Positions 16,666-24,040 of a DNA stretch of 57,832 nt are shown here, piece by piece. The notes under the pieces are model-generated. The model ran no database searches, was not told the origin of the DNA, and worked only from the letters and a program-made list of their open reading frames with translations. The translations under genes were made by a program, and so were the position numbers. The DNA comes from RGIG3102 sp964369975. GTDB lineage: Bacteria; Bacillota; Clostridia; Oscillospirales; Ruminococcaceae. How positions within the stretch are numbered: position 1 is the first letter of the stretch; each line of letters starts with the position of its first letter. Location of the stretch: the NCBI GenBank assembly GCA_964369975.1, contig CAYJFZ010000011.1, forward strand, positions 1 through 57,832. Direction: 5' to 3'.

Positions 16666-17751
16666 TTAGTCTACTTCTGCTTTTAATTCTTCAAATCTTG
16701 CTTCGTCCATTCCGTAGAATGATTCAACAACAATTTCACCTGAAGCGATCATAGCTTCGATTGCATCGATTTCTGCTTGAACTTCTGCTGGAACTACTGC
16801 TAAGTAGTTTTCATTTTTAGCAATACCTGTTGCGCCTTCTGCTAAGCCGTACCAGTCAGTTGCACCGCCCATGTATTCGCCAGCTAAAATTTCTTCTAAT
16901 TGGCTATATAATACACTACCAATATCCTTCATAGCTGAAGTGACGATTGATGCTGCAAGTTCTGGGTTGCTTTCTTTGAATAATTCGTATTGGTCAGAGT
17001 CAACACCGATACCCCAAACGCCAGCTTCATAAGCTGCTTCTAAAGTACCATTACCTGTTCTACCTGCAACACCGTGAAGTACATCAGCGCCTGCTGCGAT
17101 AGCTGTGTTACCAAGTTCTTTACCTTTTGGTGAGTCAATGTATGTTTCTGAGTAAGAAATTTCGATTTGAATTTCAGGGTCTACATATAATGCACCTTGA
17201 ATGTAACCTACTAAGAAGTCATTGATAACTGGATCTGAGTAACCGCCCATGAATGAGATAACGCCTGTTTCTGATATTGATGCTGCTAAAGCACCAGCTA
17301 AGAAGTCAGATTCGTTAGCTCTAAAGCCTAAAGCTTGAACATTTTCCATTGGGAATTCGATAACACTTTCATCATAAATTAAGAAAGTTGTTTCTGGATA
17401 CATTTCAGCGTTTGCTAATACCCAGTCACCGCCGATACCAAAGCCTAAGTTATTCATAACGATAACATCATAGCCTGATTCTACAGCTTCCATAAGTGTT
17501 GATTCAACTTTTGAGTGATCATCACCGTATTCGATGTAATCATAAGTAATAGCTAATTCTTCTGCTGCTAGTGTTAAACCAGCATGAGCTGAGTCATTGA
17601 ATGATTTGTCGCCTAAGTTTGAAGTAACTAAGTAAACACTTAATAGCTCTTCGCCTTCGCCTTCACCTTCAGCTGTACCTTCGTCGCTTGAACATGCTAC
17701 TAATGAAAGTACCATAACAGCTGACAGCATTAAAGCAAGTAATTTTTTCAT
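16666..17751 (-). CDS. BMP-family nucleoside-binding lipoprotein (NupN/PnrA-like)
   Basis: A 361-residue substrate-binding lipoprotein. It has a type II signal peptide with lipobox LVAC and acylated Cys20, followed by an acidic Glu/Gly-rich linker. The BMP domain starts near residue 36 (SVYLVTSNLGDKSFNDSAH); the GDKSFNDS segment is the hallmark of the PnrA/NupN family, which binds purine nucleosides. Other family segments are GFRANESDFLAGALAAS and GVWGIGVDSDQ. It is the first gene of the importer operon, with a clear promoter and GGAGG. The purine nucleoside substrate is inferred from the family. Confidence 0.92.
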   Translation of the reverse strand: MKKLLALMLSAVMVLSLVACSSDEGTAEGEGEGEELLSVYLVTSNLGDKSFNDSAHAGLTLAAEELAITYDYIEYGDDHSKVESTLMEAVESGYDVIVMNNLGFGIGGDWVLANAEMYPETTFLIYDESVIEFPMENVQALGFRANESDFLAGALAASISETGVISFMGGYSDPVINDFLVGYIQGALYVDPEIQIEISYSETYIDSPKGKELGNTAIAAGADVLHGVAGRTGNGTLEAAYEAGVWGIGVDSDQYELFKESNPELAASIVTSAMKDIGSVLYSQLEEILAGEYMGGATDWYGLAEGATGIAKNENYLAVVPAEVQAEIDAIEAMIASGEIVVESFYGMDEARFEELKAEVD

Positions 17752-17818
17752 TTAAAAATTCCTCCAATTTACAATTGTTAATAATTTACTCGGACTAAGT
17801 TAATCCTCATATACTAAA

Positions 17819-17847
17819 ATTATGCGATATATTTCAAATTTTGTCAA
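17819..17847 (-). promoter_or_regulatory. Sigma-A promoter of the nucleoside importer operon
   Basis: TTGACA (17842-17847) and CATAAT (17819-17824) are 17 bases apart on the minus strand. The 5' leader of about 60 bases is too short for a purine riboswitch. Confidence 0.8.
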
Positions 17848-18034
17848 TACATAATTTTAACGCCGTTTACATATATTTTACAAAAATTACATTTTTTTAG
17901 CTATAATGCACAAAAAAAAGCTTGTTTTATAATATGGAAAATATGACAATTTAATGACAAGCACATTTTTGCCGTTTTGTTATATTTTTAACATATTTTT
18001 TAATTGTTTTCCTGGCGTATTTTGCCTTTTAAAA
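17848..18034. other. AT-rich divergent intergenic region
   Basis: This stretch lies between the importer promoter and the microprotein promoter. I see no ORF with a ribosome binding site and no riboswitch core. Isolated TATAAT-like strings occur but lack a paired -35 at normal spacing. Confidence 0.5.
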
Positions 18035-18063
18035 TTGACTTTGTTTTAAATTTTATATATAAT
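18035..18063 (+). promoter_or_regulatory. Near-consensus sigma-A promoter of the microprotein gene
   Basis: TTGACT (18035-18040) and TATAAT (18058-18063) are exactly 17 bases apart, followed by an AAAAGGA site and a short ORF. Confidence 0.8.
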
Positions 18064-18100
18064 ACTTTATAATATTTAAAATAAAAGGATGATTAAATTT

Positions 18101-18244
18101 ATGCCAGATGTATATTACAATATAGGTTATAATACCGTTTTTATAATAATAGCCTTAATAGCTTTAAGGGCAGTTTTTAAAATAGTGAGAAATTATGCCG
18201 AAATAAAAAAACTTAAAGAAAACGAAAAAGATGATAAAAACTAA
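18101..18244 (+). CDS. 47-residue single-helix membrane microprotein, unknown function
   Basis: A small gene flanked by a near-consensus promoter and a perfect terminator. The translation begins MPDVYYNIGYNTV, has one hydrophobic helix (about 10-26, rich in Ile/Ala/Leu) and ends in a charged Lys/Glu/Asp tail of about 20 residues. The AAAAGGA site at 18083-18089 is about 12 bases from ATG 18101; an in-frame ATG at 18089 overlaps that site and is less likely. The topology resembles small membrane proteins that bind larger membrane complexes or act as toxins, but no family is recognised. A complete transcription unit around so short a frame supports it being real. Confidence 0.65.
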   Translation: MPDVYYNIGYNTVFIIIALIALRAVFKIVRNYAEIKKLKENEKDDKN

Positions 18245-18250
18245 TATAAT

Positions 18251-18285
18251 AAAAAGCTATGCGATAAATAATCGCATAGCTTTTT
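18251..18285. terminator. Bidirectional terminator between microprotein and lipoprotein genes
   Basis: A perfect 15-bp stem (AAAAAGCTATGCGAT with its complement) has a 5-base loop and T-tracts on either strand. It lies between convergent genes, 6 bases after one stop codon and 5 bases before the other. Confidence 0.9.
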
Positions 18286-18289
18286 TTAT

Positions 18290-20044
18290 TTATTTTACTG
18301 TGTATGTGTTTGTAGTAAAGTCAAACTCACCTACAAATTGTCTGTCGTCTCCTTTTACTGTTCCATAAATATTTAATATATTAGGATTATTTTCATCAAA
18401 ATTTGTTTCAACACTTAAATAACCAAAGGCTGTAATGCCTACTTTTTGCTGTGTTTTATAAGAGTCTATCATTTGCCCATCTTTTGATACAGTGGCGATA
18501 TGATAAAAGCTGTTAATAAAATTACTATCTTCTATTTCATTAAATAGACTTGTTTCAAAGTCTGCATATACCACTATATATTCATCTGAATCAGTTTTTG
18601 GTAAAACAGAAAAAATCACTTTAATATTTTCATCATCATTATAATAGCCCAAGTTTAAAGTATCTTTAAAATCAAGTGTTTGTGAATAATTATTTTCTCT
18701 TGAAAATATTTTATAGTATTCAGGGCTGAATATATACACATCACCATTATCAAAAAATCCTGCCTGCGCACCACCGCCGTACATACCGCCCATTATCCCT
18801 AAGAATGTATTTTCTTTTGTTAGAAGATTATGTAAGACTATTGTAGAAAGACTATTATCACCCCAAGTGGAATTTGATACAGCATGAAGCTGTGTTTGTG
18901 TAGCTTCGTGAGTGGCTATTATTCCATATTCATCTACTAAACTTTCATTTATAAATTCATAGCTAACTCCTATTGTTTCATTTTCAAAATCCAAGGCTAG
19001 CTTTGAATAAAAATAATCATTTTCAAGTGTTACCTTTTTTAAATCTTCGCTTAAATAAATTCTTGCAAAATCAATTTCTTCACCGGGCATAGCATACCAA
19101 AAGAAATCTGGATGCAACATATCGTGCTCTATATATAAAGCCTTTGTTTCATCATTAACTCTTAAATAAGCTATTACAGTATCTTGATATCCTACTATCT
19201 CAAAATAATTCATCTCATCTTCATAATTTAAGTTATGCCAGCTCATATCAACAATATCTTCTTTTTCTAAGTAGATATACTGACTTACATTATCAGTTGT
19301 TCTATAAACAACAACACTTAAATCATCAAAAGGAAGAATAAATCCACTGTAATCAAGATATCTAAAGGTATGATTTGAAATCTCTTGCGCTGTGTAATAA
19401 TTTTCTCTTTCTTTTAAAGAAGTTTCTTGCCCACTCATAGAAAACTTTATATGCCCATTTGTTTTACTATTTGAATACATAAGTAAGAACTCGTTATTCG
19501 CCTGCACAGCAGAATATAAAACATAATCATCACCCATAGCTTCTAAGGAAGATAAATCAAGGGCTATATCTGTTTTTGATAAATCATCACTATTAAAGAT
19601 GAATACCTGTTTTAAGGAAGTGATTATTAAATATTCATCATTTACAAAGACACTGCCCCATATAGCATCAAAATTTACAAAGCCATAATCTTCGAATATA
19701 CTATACTGCAAAACTCCTTTAATAGGCAAAATTATCGTATCACCATTTTCATTTTTAATATTCAAAGTAAAGTCAAAATAATTATCATTAACTTTTATTA
19801 CATCGCTTACCGTTATAGTATAGCCTAATGCTTTAAAATGATTTAAAGTAAAATTTCCTATTAAGCTTTCTTCATTTAATGTTGCGATTGCCTCATCAAG
19901 GTCTAATAGATATTCTTCGCTCATTTGTAACTGCCTTTGGGTATCATTTAATTCACTTACCTCAAAATCATTTTCTATATTTGGTTTACTTTCGCTACAA
20001 CCAACGAAAACGAGCAGTAATAATATTGCTAAAAGTTTTTTCAT
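18290..20044 (-). CDS. Large lipoprotein of unknown function
   Basis: A 584-residue exported protein with a short type II signal peptide (lipobox FVGC, acylated Cys16). The mature part starts with a helical, acidic segment (about 20-65) and continues as a beta-rich region. Many short segments have alternating hydrophobic residues and turns (for example NDEYLIITSLKQVFIFNSDDL, at about 130-150). This is suggestive of a beta-propeller-like outer-surface protein, but that is impression only and no family motif is visible. A Gly-rich GIMGGMYGGGAQAGF patch lies near residue 420. It is monocistronic, convergent to the microprotein and divergent from the next pair. Base composition matches the neighbours. 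Confidence 0.75.
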   Translation of the reverse strand: MKKLLAILLLLVFVGCSESKPNIENDFEVSELNDTQRQLQMSEEYLLDLDEAIATLNEESLIGNFTLNHFKALGYTITVSDVIKVNDNYFDFTLNIKNENGDTIILPIKGVLQYSIFEDYGFVNFDAIWGSVFVNDEYLIITSLKQVFIFNSDDLSKTDIALDLSSLEAMGDDYVLYSAVQANNEFLLMYSNSKTNGHIKFSMSGQETSLKERENYYTAQEISNHTFRYLDYSGFILPFDDLSVVVYRTTDNVSQYIYLEKEDIVDMSWHNLNYEDEMNYFEIVGYQDTVIAYLRVNDETKALYIEHDMLHPDFFWYAMPGEEIDFARIYLSEDLKKVTLENDYFYSKLALDFENETIGVSYEFINESLVDEYGIIATHEATQTQLHAVSNSTWGDNSLSTIVLHNLLTKENTFLGIMGGMYGGGAQAGFFDNGDVYIFSPEYYKIFSRENNYSQTLDFKDTLNLGYYNDDENIKVIFSVLPKTDSDEYIVVYADFETSLFNEIEDSNFINSFYHIATVSKDGQMIDSYKTQQKVGITAFGYLSVETNFDENNPNILNIYGTVKGDDRQFVGEFDFTTNTYTVK

Positions 20045-20090
20045 ATTCCACCTCTATAAATTCTATTTTTCTAAATACATTGATACTTAT

Positions 20091-20119
20091 ATGTTATCAT
20101 TTGCACTTTACATAATCAA
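20091..20119 (-). promoter_or_regulatory. Probable promoter of the lipoprotein gene
   Basis: TTGATT (20114-20119) and TAACAT (20091-20096) are 17 bases apart on the minus strand, with an extended TGA before the -10. Confidence 0.5.
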
Positions 20120-20206
20120 GTATTTCTTAGTTATTCTTAAATAAATAAGTGTTATCCTTATTTAACTATTGAAATATTTACATATTTTTGTTAAAATAAG
20201 GGTATA

Positions 20207-20236
20207 TTGAACTATTTTTATATAAAATGGTATAAA
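20207..20236 (+). promoter_or_regulatory. Extended -10 promoter of the 20.3-22.4 kb gene pair
   Basis: TTGAAC (20207-20212) and TATAAA (20231-20236) have an 18-base spacer that ends in TGG (extended -10). AGAGGAGG lies before the ATG at 20265. Confidence 0.65.
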
Positions 20237-20264
20237 ATTTCATCATTTTAAGAGGAGGAAGCTT

Positions 20265-21164
20265 ATGAGCGAAACAAACGCAAATCAAAACTTAGAAGTT
20301 TTAGAAGCTGATAGTACTGATAAAGTAGTAGTAAATCAAAGTGAAGCTGATAATAATAAAACTTCTACACCCCAAGATGAAAAAAAGCCTAAAAAAGAAA
20401 AAGAGCCTTCAGTCGCAGGAACTTTTTTAAAGAATTTACCGAGTGCTATTTTGAGCACTGGTATAGTGAGCTTATTTTGGATAGTATTAAACTGGCTTAG
20501 CTATTCAGGAATTCGCTGGGCAATCTTAGCGCCTTTAAATTACTTAACAGGGGCTACTATCGGACAATACGAGGGAACTATTTTTGGAAGTGCCATTGCA
20601 AGAACTATACTAATTTTATTCTTAAATGGATTTATTGTTACTTTTATTAATCATAAAGGCAGTATTAAAAGTAAAATAAAGACAGCTTTAAGACATTATA
20701 AAAACTCACTATTAAATTTAATACCATTCTTTAATAACATTACTAAATTTTCTTTTAGAGATAAGGTATTATTCCCAACTAATATAATGGGAATAGGCAT
20801 AGGTTTTTTAATTTTTGGTTTACTAACAGGAGATGCCTCTGCTCAAAACAGCTTTGTTATGCTAATTGTTTTTGTTGCAGTAGCAAATGAAATTGCTAAT
20901 AAAAGAGGTATTATCATTGCCTTATTAAATTTAGTATTTTCTTTTTTTGGAAGAAAAAGAATTTCAAGAAAGCCTGCTGATGGAGTAGTAAATGGAATTG
21001 CCTTGGGCTCTTTATTATCTATTATTTATTCTTTAATGACTTATACTTATGTACAAGAAGTTTACAGAATAGGTTTTACAATTTTAGCAGTGGGTACTGC
21101 TTTATATATCTTTAACACTATAATGACAAAAAAGGAGTTGAAAAAATGGCAAGAAGAAAAATAA
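20265..21164 (+). CDS. Unknown multi-helix membrane protein with disordered N-terminus
   Basis: A 299-residue protein of unknown family. Residues 1-50 are hydrophilic and low in complexity (Asn, Asp, Glu, Lys; ends PKKEKEPS), probably a cytoplasmic disordered tail. About six hydrophobic helices follow (roughly 60-80, 106-128, 173-192, 196-227 possibly two, 241-259, 268-285), with a basic loop of about 40 residues between helices two and three. The C-terminal residues KKELKKWQEEK are coded by the same DNA as the start of the next gene. The AGAGGAGG site is optimal. Because of the 19-base overlap with the surface protein gene, I infer that the two products act together. Confidence 0.75.
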   Translation: MSETNANQNLEVLEADSTDKVVVNQSEADNNKTSTPQDEKKPKKEKEPSVAGTFLKNLPSAILSTGIVSLFWIVLNWLSYSGIRWAILAPLNYLTGATIGQYEGTIFGSAIARTILILFLNGFIVTFINHKGSIKSKIKTALRHYKNSLLNLIPFFNNITKFSFRDKVLFPTNIMGIGIGFLIFGLLTGDASAQNSFVMLIVFVAVANEIANKRGIIIALLNLVFSFFGRKRISRKPADGVVNGIALGSLLSIIYSLMTYTYVQEVYRIGFTILAVGTALYIFNTIMTKKELKKWQEEK

Positions 21165-22429
21165 GTACAAGGCTCTTAACTGGATTTTTAGCGGTTTTAG
21201 CATTTTTTCTAATTCCTATTAATGTCTTTAGTTATGGGAATTACTATATCAATTTTGATAGCGGTGTTTTAGTAAGCACTAATGGCGATTTTACGTATGA
21301 AGAAGCGATGGTAGATTATACTATTTCAAATGTTACTTATAATAGGAATGCTACAAGTGATAACAGTGTAGACTTATTTTATAAAAATAATTATGATACT
21401 CCTACTATAATAACTTTTGATATCGACTATGGAACACAAGTTTCCTTAATGGAAAATTTAGCAAGAAGCAATTATTTAACAGGCACTTATAATGATACTA
21501 TCGATATCATCCCAATTTCGCAAAAATTCGCAGTAGAGTATACTGCTGATTCATATTCTACTGATACCTTTTATTTTAACTTCACTGTAATTGAGGCAGA
21601 ATACGAAATAGTACAGTATGATAACTCTACTGGTGAAATGACCGTGACAGATACATTCAGTATCCCAGAAGGCACTGTTTACACTGATATTTCCTTTTCT
21701 GCTTACTCTGTTGATGAAAATAATCCTTTAGGTGCTGACTATGCTTATTTATGGGATAAACAGTATCAAAAATACAACATCATCTTACCGGGCGATACAC
21801 CGAGTGATAGCTACTATATGTATATAGTATTTGGTGATTTGTTAATAGCTGATAGCAATTTTGCAGTTCGTGCAAACGATTCTGACTTAAACACACCTTA
21901 CGGCGGTGGCGGTGGTGGTGGCGGCTCTACTTCAAATGTTGTTGATATGATAGCAGCAGGTAGCGTTGCAGCTGTTGCAGCTACTACTGTAACTCAAATG
22001 AGTAGTAAAAAATCATCATCTAATCAAGAGGAAGGCGCTGGCGGTGTCATTCAAACCTTTATTGAAAGCATTAGCTTAAGAAAAGGTAACAGTTTTTCTA
22101 TTGTTATAAATGAAAATATAGAAATTAAAGATATCGATTTAAATGAAGATTTAACTGTTGATATTCCTATAAAGGTAGACGGCGGCGAGGGCTATGACTG
22201 GACATTTGCAGCTGTTGCTGTTTTAGGCGAAGATAGTAAAAAACTATTAAGATGTGTGGCGGTTAAAACTTTTGAGCATCAAGGTATGCTTTCTATCGAC
22301 TTTACAAATCAAGAATTAAGCGGAGAAGACTGGGTTTATATCAACATTATCGCAACTGCTGATGTAGACGGCAAAAGACATTTAGAATATGAATTCTTTG
22401 AAGCTATTGTACTACCTAAAAAGAAATAA
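21146..22429 (+). CDS. Unknown surface/membrane-anchored protein with poly-Gly linker
   Basis: A 427-residue protein of unknown family. An N-terminal signal or anchor helix (about 9-29) is followed by a beta-rich, Asp/Tyr/Thr-rich ectodomain (about 30-250). A run of eight Gly follows (about 252-260), then a second hydrophobic helix (about 266-288, rich in Ala/Val/Thr). A Ser/Lys-rich break leads to a C-terminal beta-rich domain of about 120 residues. Topology is either an ectodomain between two membrane anchors with a cytoplasmic C-terminal domain, or a secreted protein with a hydrophobic linker. The start is set by AAGGAG about 9 bases before ATG 21146, inside the upstream gene; the overlap of 19 bases suggests translational coupling. 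Confidence 0.75.
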   Translation: MARRKISTRLLTGFLAVLAFFLIPINVFSYGNYYINFDSGVLVSTNGDFTYEEAMVDYTISNVTYNRNATSDNSVDLFYKNNYDTPTIITFDIDYGTQVSLMENLARSNYLTGTYNDTIDIIPISQKFAVEYTADSYSTDTFYFNFTVIEAEYEIVQYDNSTGEMTVTDTFSIPEGTVYTDISFSAYSVDENNPLGADYAYLWDKQYQKYNIILPGDTPSDSYYMYIVFGDLLIADSNFAVRANDSDLNTPYGGGGGGGGSTSNVVDMIAAGSVAAVAATTVTQMSSKKSSSNQEEGAGGVIQTFIESISLRKGNSFSIVINENIEIKDIDLNEDLTVDIPIKVDGGEGYDWTFAAVAVLGEDSKKLLRCVAVKTFEHQGMLSIDFTNQELSGEDWVYINIIATADVDGKRHLEYEFFEAIVLPKKK

Positions 22430-22468
22430 ACTAAAATAATTTTATATTTTTTAAATTTAATAAAAATT

Positions 22469-22498
22469 AAAATACGATGGCAAATGCCATCGTATTTT
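22469..22498. terminator. Bidirectional terminator
   Basis: A 14-bp perfect inverted repeat (core AATACGATGGCA) with a two-base centre and A/T flanks lies between the convergent surface protein and thiN genes. Confidence 0.9.
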
Positions 22499-23131
22499 TT
22501 ATTTATCTTTTTTTGTAATTATTATTAATAAAGAGCCTTTTTTCACTTGTATTTTTACATCTGTATCTAATAAAAACTCATTGCTTATTCCTATTGGATA
22601 ATCATTTGTGATAGTATCATCTTCTACTACATACTTTGCATTTTTTATACTTACTCCCTCACTTTTAGAAAAGGAGAAAACCGAAAAATAGCAATCTTTT
22701 TTATATTCTAAAGATATTTCTTCATCTGTTATTACTACGAATTGTGATTTTTCATCTATCATTTTTGCGTTTATTTTGTTTTTTGATAAAAAATTCAGCA
22801 TTTGGATATTAGCTATTGTATGCTCTATTCTATCCCCACCAGTCATAGCAAAAAATACTGCATGAGTAAAGTTATTTTCTATTATGTATCTTGCTATATA
22901 ATAACTGTCTGTATCATCTTTTTCTTTTGGTAGTACAATTATTTTTGCAAAATCTTCTTTAGGTTTTTTGGAAGAATCAAAATCACCTACTATTAAATGA
23001 GGCTGTATATTTTGTTCTTTACATTTTAGCCAGCCTTTATCAGCAGCTATAATAAAATCATCTTTTAGTAAATAATCTTTTAAGTTTATTTTTAAATCGC
23101 TCGCACCTACTACAACACATCTTTTTATCAT
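22499..23131 (-). CDS. thiN: Thiamine pyrophosphokinase
   Basis: A 210-residue enzyme that transfers pyrophosphate from ATP to thiamine to form TPP. The family motifs are in order: AADKGWLKC (about 29-37), GDFDSS (49-54), the KDDTDS loop (about 71-76) and TGGDRIEHTIANIQML (about 96-111). The C-terminal half is a small beta domain. It overlaps rsgA by 4 bases and is the last gene of the long operon. In many Firmicutes the order is prkC, rsgA, rpe, thiN; here rpe is absent. No TPP riboswitch is seen, as expected inside an operon. Confidence 0.92.
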   Translation of the reverse strand: MIKRCVVVGASDLKINLKDYLLKDDFIIAADKGWLKCKEQNIQPHLIVGDFDSSKKPKEDFAKIIVLPKEKDDTDSYYIARYIIENNFTHAVFFAMTGGDRIEHTIANIQMLNFLSKNKINAKMIDEKSQFVVITDEEISLEYKKDCYFSVFSFSKSEGVSIKNAKYVVEDDTITNDYPIGISNEFLLDTDVKIQVKKGSLLIIITKKDK

Positions 23132-23997
23132 TTTACTTGCCAGTCCTTAATTTGTTTTTGAGTAGTGTATAAACTTTTATAGCTGTCGTATCTTGATAAA
23201 GCTATCTTTTCATCTTCTACAGCCTGTATTACTTTACAGCCTTTTTCATTAATATGCCTGCAATCGTTAAATTTACAATCCTTTGAAAATTCATTAAACT
23301 CAATAAAGTTTTCTGCTAAATTTTCAGCTGAAATAAAATTTTCTTTTACTAATTCAATAGAAGAAAAACCTGGGGTATCAGCTATCATCAACTCATCTTG
23401 AATAAAAATTTCAACATGCCTTGTTGTGTGCTTGCCCCTATTTAACTTTTTGCTAATTTCATTAGTTTTTAAATCAAGGTCTTTAAAAATCCTATTCATT
23501 AAAGTAGTTTTACCTACTCCAGAATTTCCTGCAAAAGCAGTTAGATTATTTTTCATCACTTGCTTTAAACGGCTTAAATCAAGTGAATTTTCATCATCTA
23601 TTACTAAAACTTCAAAGCCTGCTTTTTCATAAGTTTGTTTTACTAGACTATCTTCTTTTAAGTCAGTTTTTGTTATAACTAAACATACTTTTACACCCTT
23701 ACTTTCGCAAATAGCGCAAATTTTATCCACTACTAAATAATTAATTTTAGGTTGAGTTGTAGAAACGACAAGGACTAATAAGTCTAAGTTTGCAAATGGT
23801 GGACGGATAAATTGATTTTTTCTTGGGTGTATATCAGTAATTATTTTTTCATTTATATCTAATTCTACTTTATCGCCAACTAAAGGTGAAAGGGAAAGAT
23901 TTCTAAACTTTCCCTTTGCTTTACATTCTATTATATCCTCGCCGACTTTTACATAGAAAAATCCGCCGATGCTTTTTAAAATTACTTTATCTAACAT
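23128..23997 (-). CDS. rsgA: Ribosome small subunit-dependent GTPase A
   Basis: A circularly permuted GTPase of 289 residues that helps late 30S subunit maturation. An N-terminal OB-fold (about 1-65) is followed by the G4 motif TKTD, then G1 GNSGVGKTTL (about 156-165) and G3 DTPGFSS. The C-terminal zinc domain has Cys-x-x-x-x-Cys-x-His and a further Cys in CKFNDCRHINEKGC. The order G4-G5-G1-G3 confirms permutation. It follows prkC by 43 bases that carry a 7-bp hairpin (24010-24027) before AAAGG, and overlaps thiN by 4 bases. Confidence 0.95.
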   Translation of the reverse strand: MLDKVILKSIGGFFYVKVGEDIIECKAKGKFRNLSLSPLVGDKVELDINEKIITDIHPRKNQFIRPPFANLDLLVLVVSTTQPKINYLVVDKICAICESKGVKVCLVITKTDLKEDSLVKQTYEKAGFEVLVIDDENSLDLSRLKQVMKNNLTAFAGNSGVGKTTLMNRIFKDLDLKTNEISKKLNRGKHTTRHVEIFIQDELMIADTPGFSSIELVKENFISAENLAENFIEFNEFSKDCKFNDCRHINEKGCKVIQAVEDEKIALSRYDSYKSLYTTQKQIKDWQVK

Positions 23998-24040
23998 ATA
24001 TAACCTTTACTTAAACAGCCGTTTAAGGCAAGTCTTGGAT

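Noticed and set aside
17752..17812. Purine riboswitch before the nucleoside importer
   Set aside because: The leader from the predicted start is about 60 bases and lacks the conserved three-way junction; no expression platform is seen.
24010..24027. 7-bp hairpin between prkC and rsgA as a terminator
   Set aside because: No T-tract follows; it sits just before the rsgA ribosome site, so it is at most a processing or translation element.
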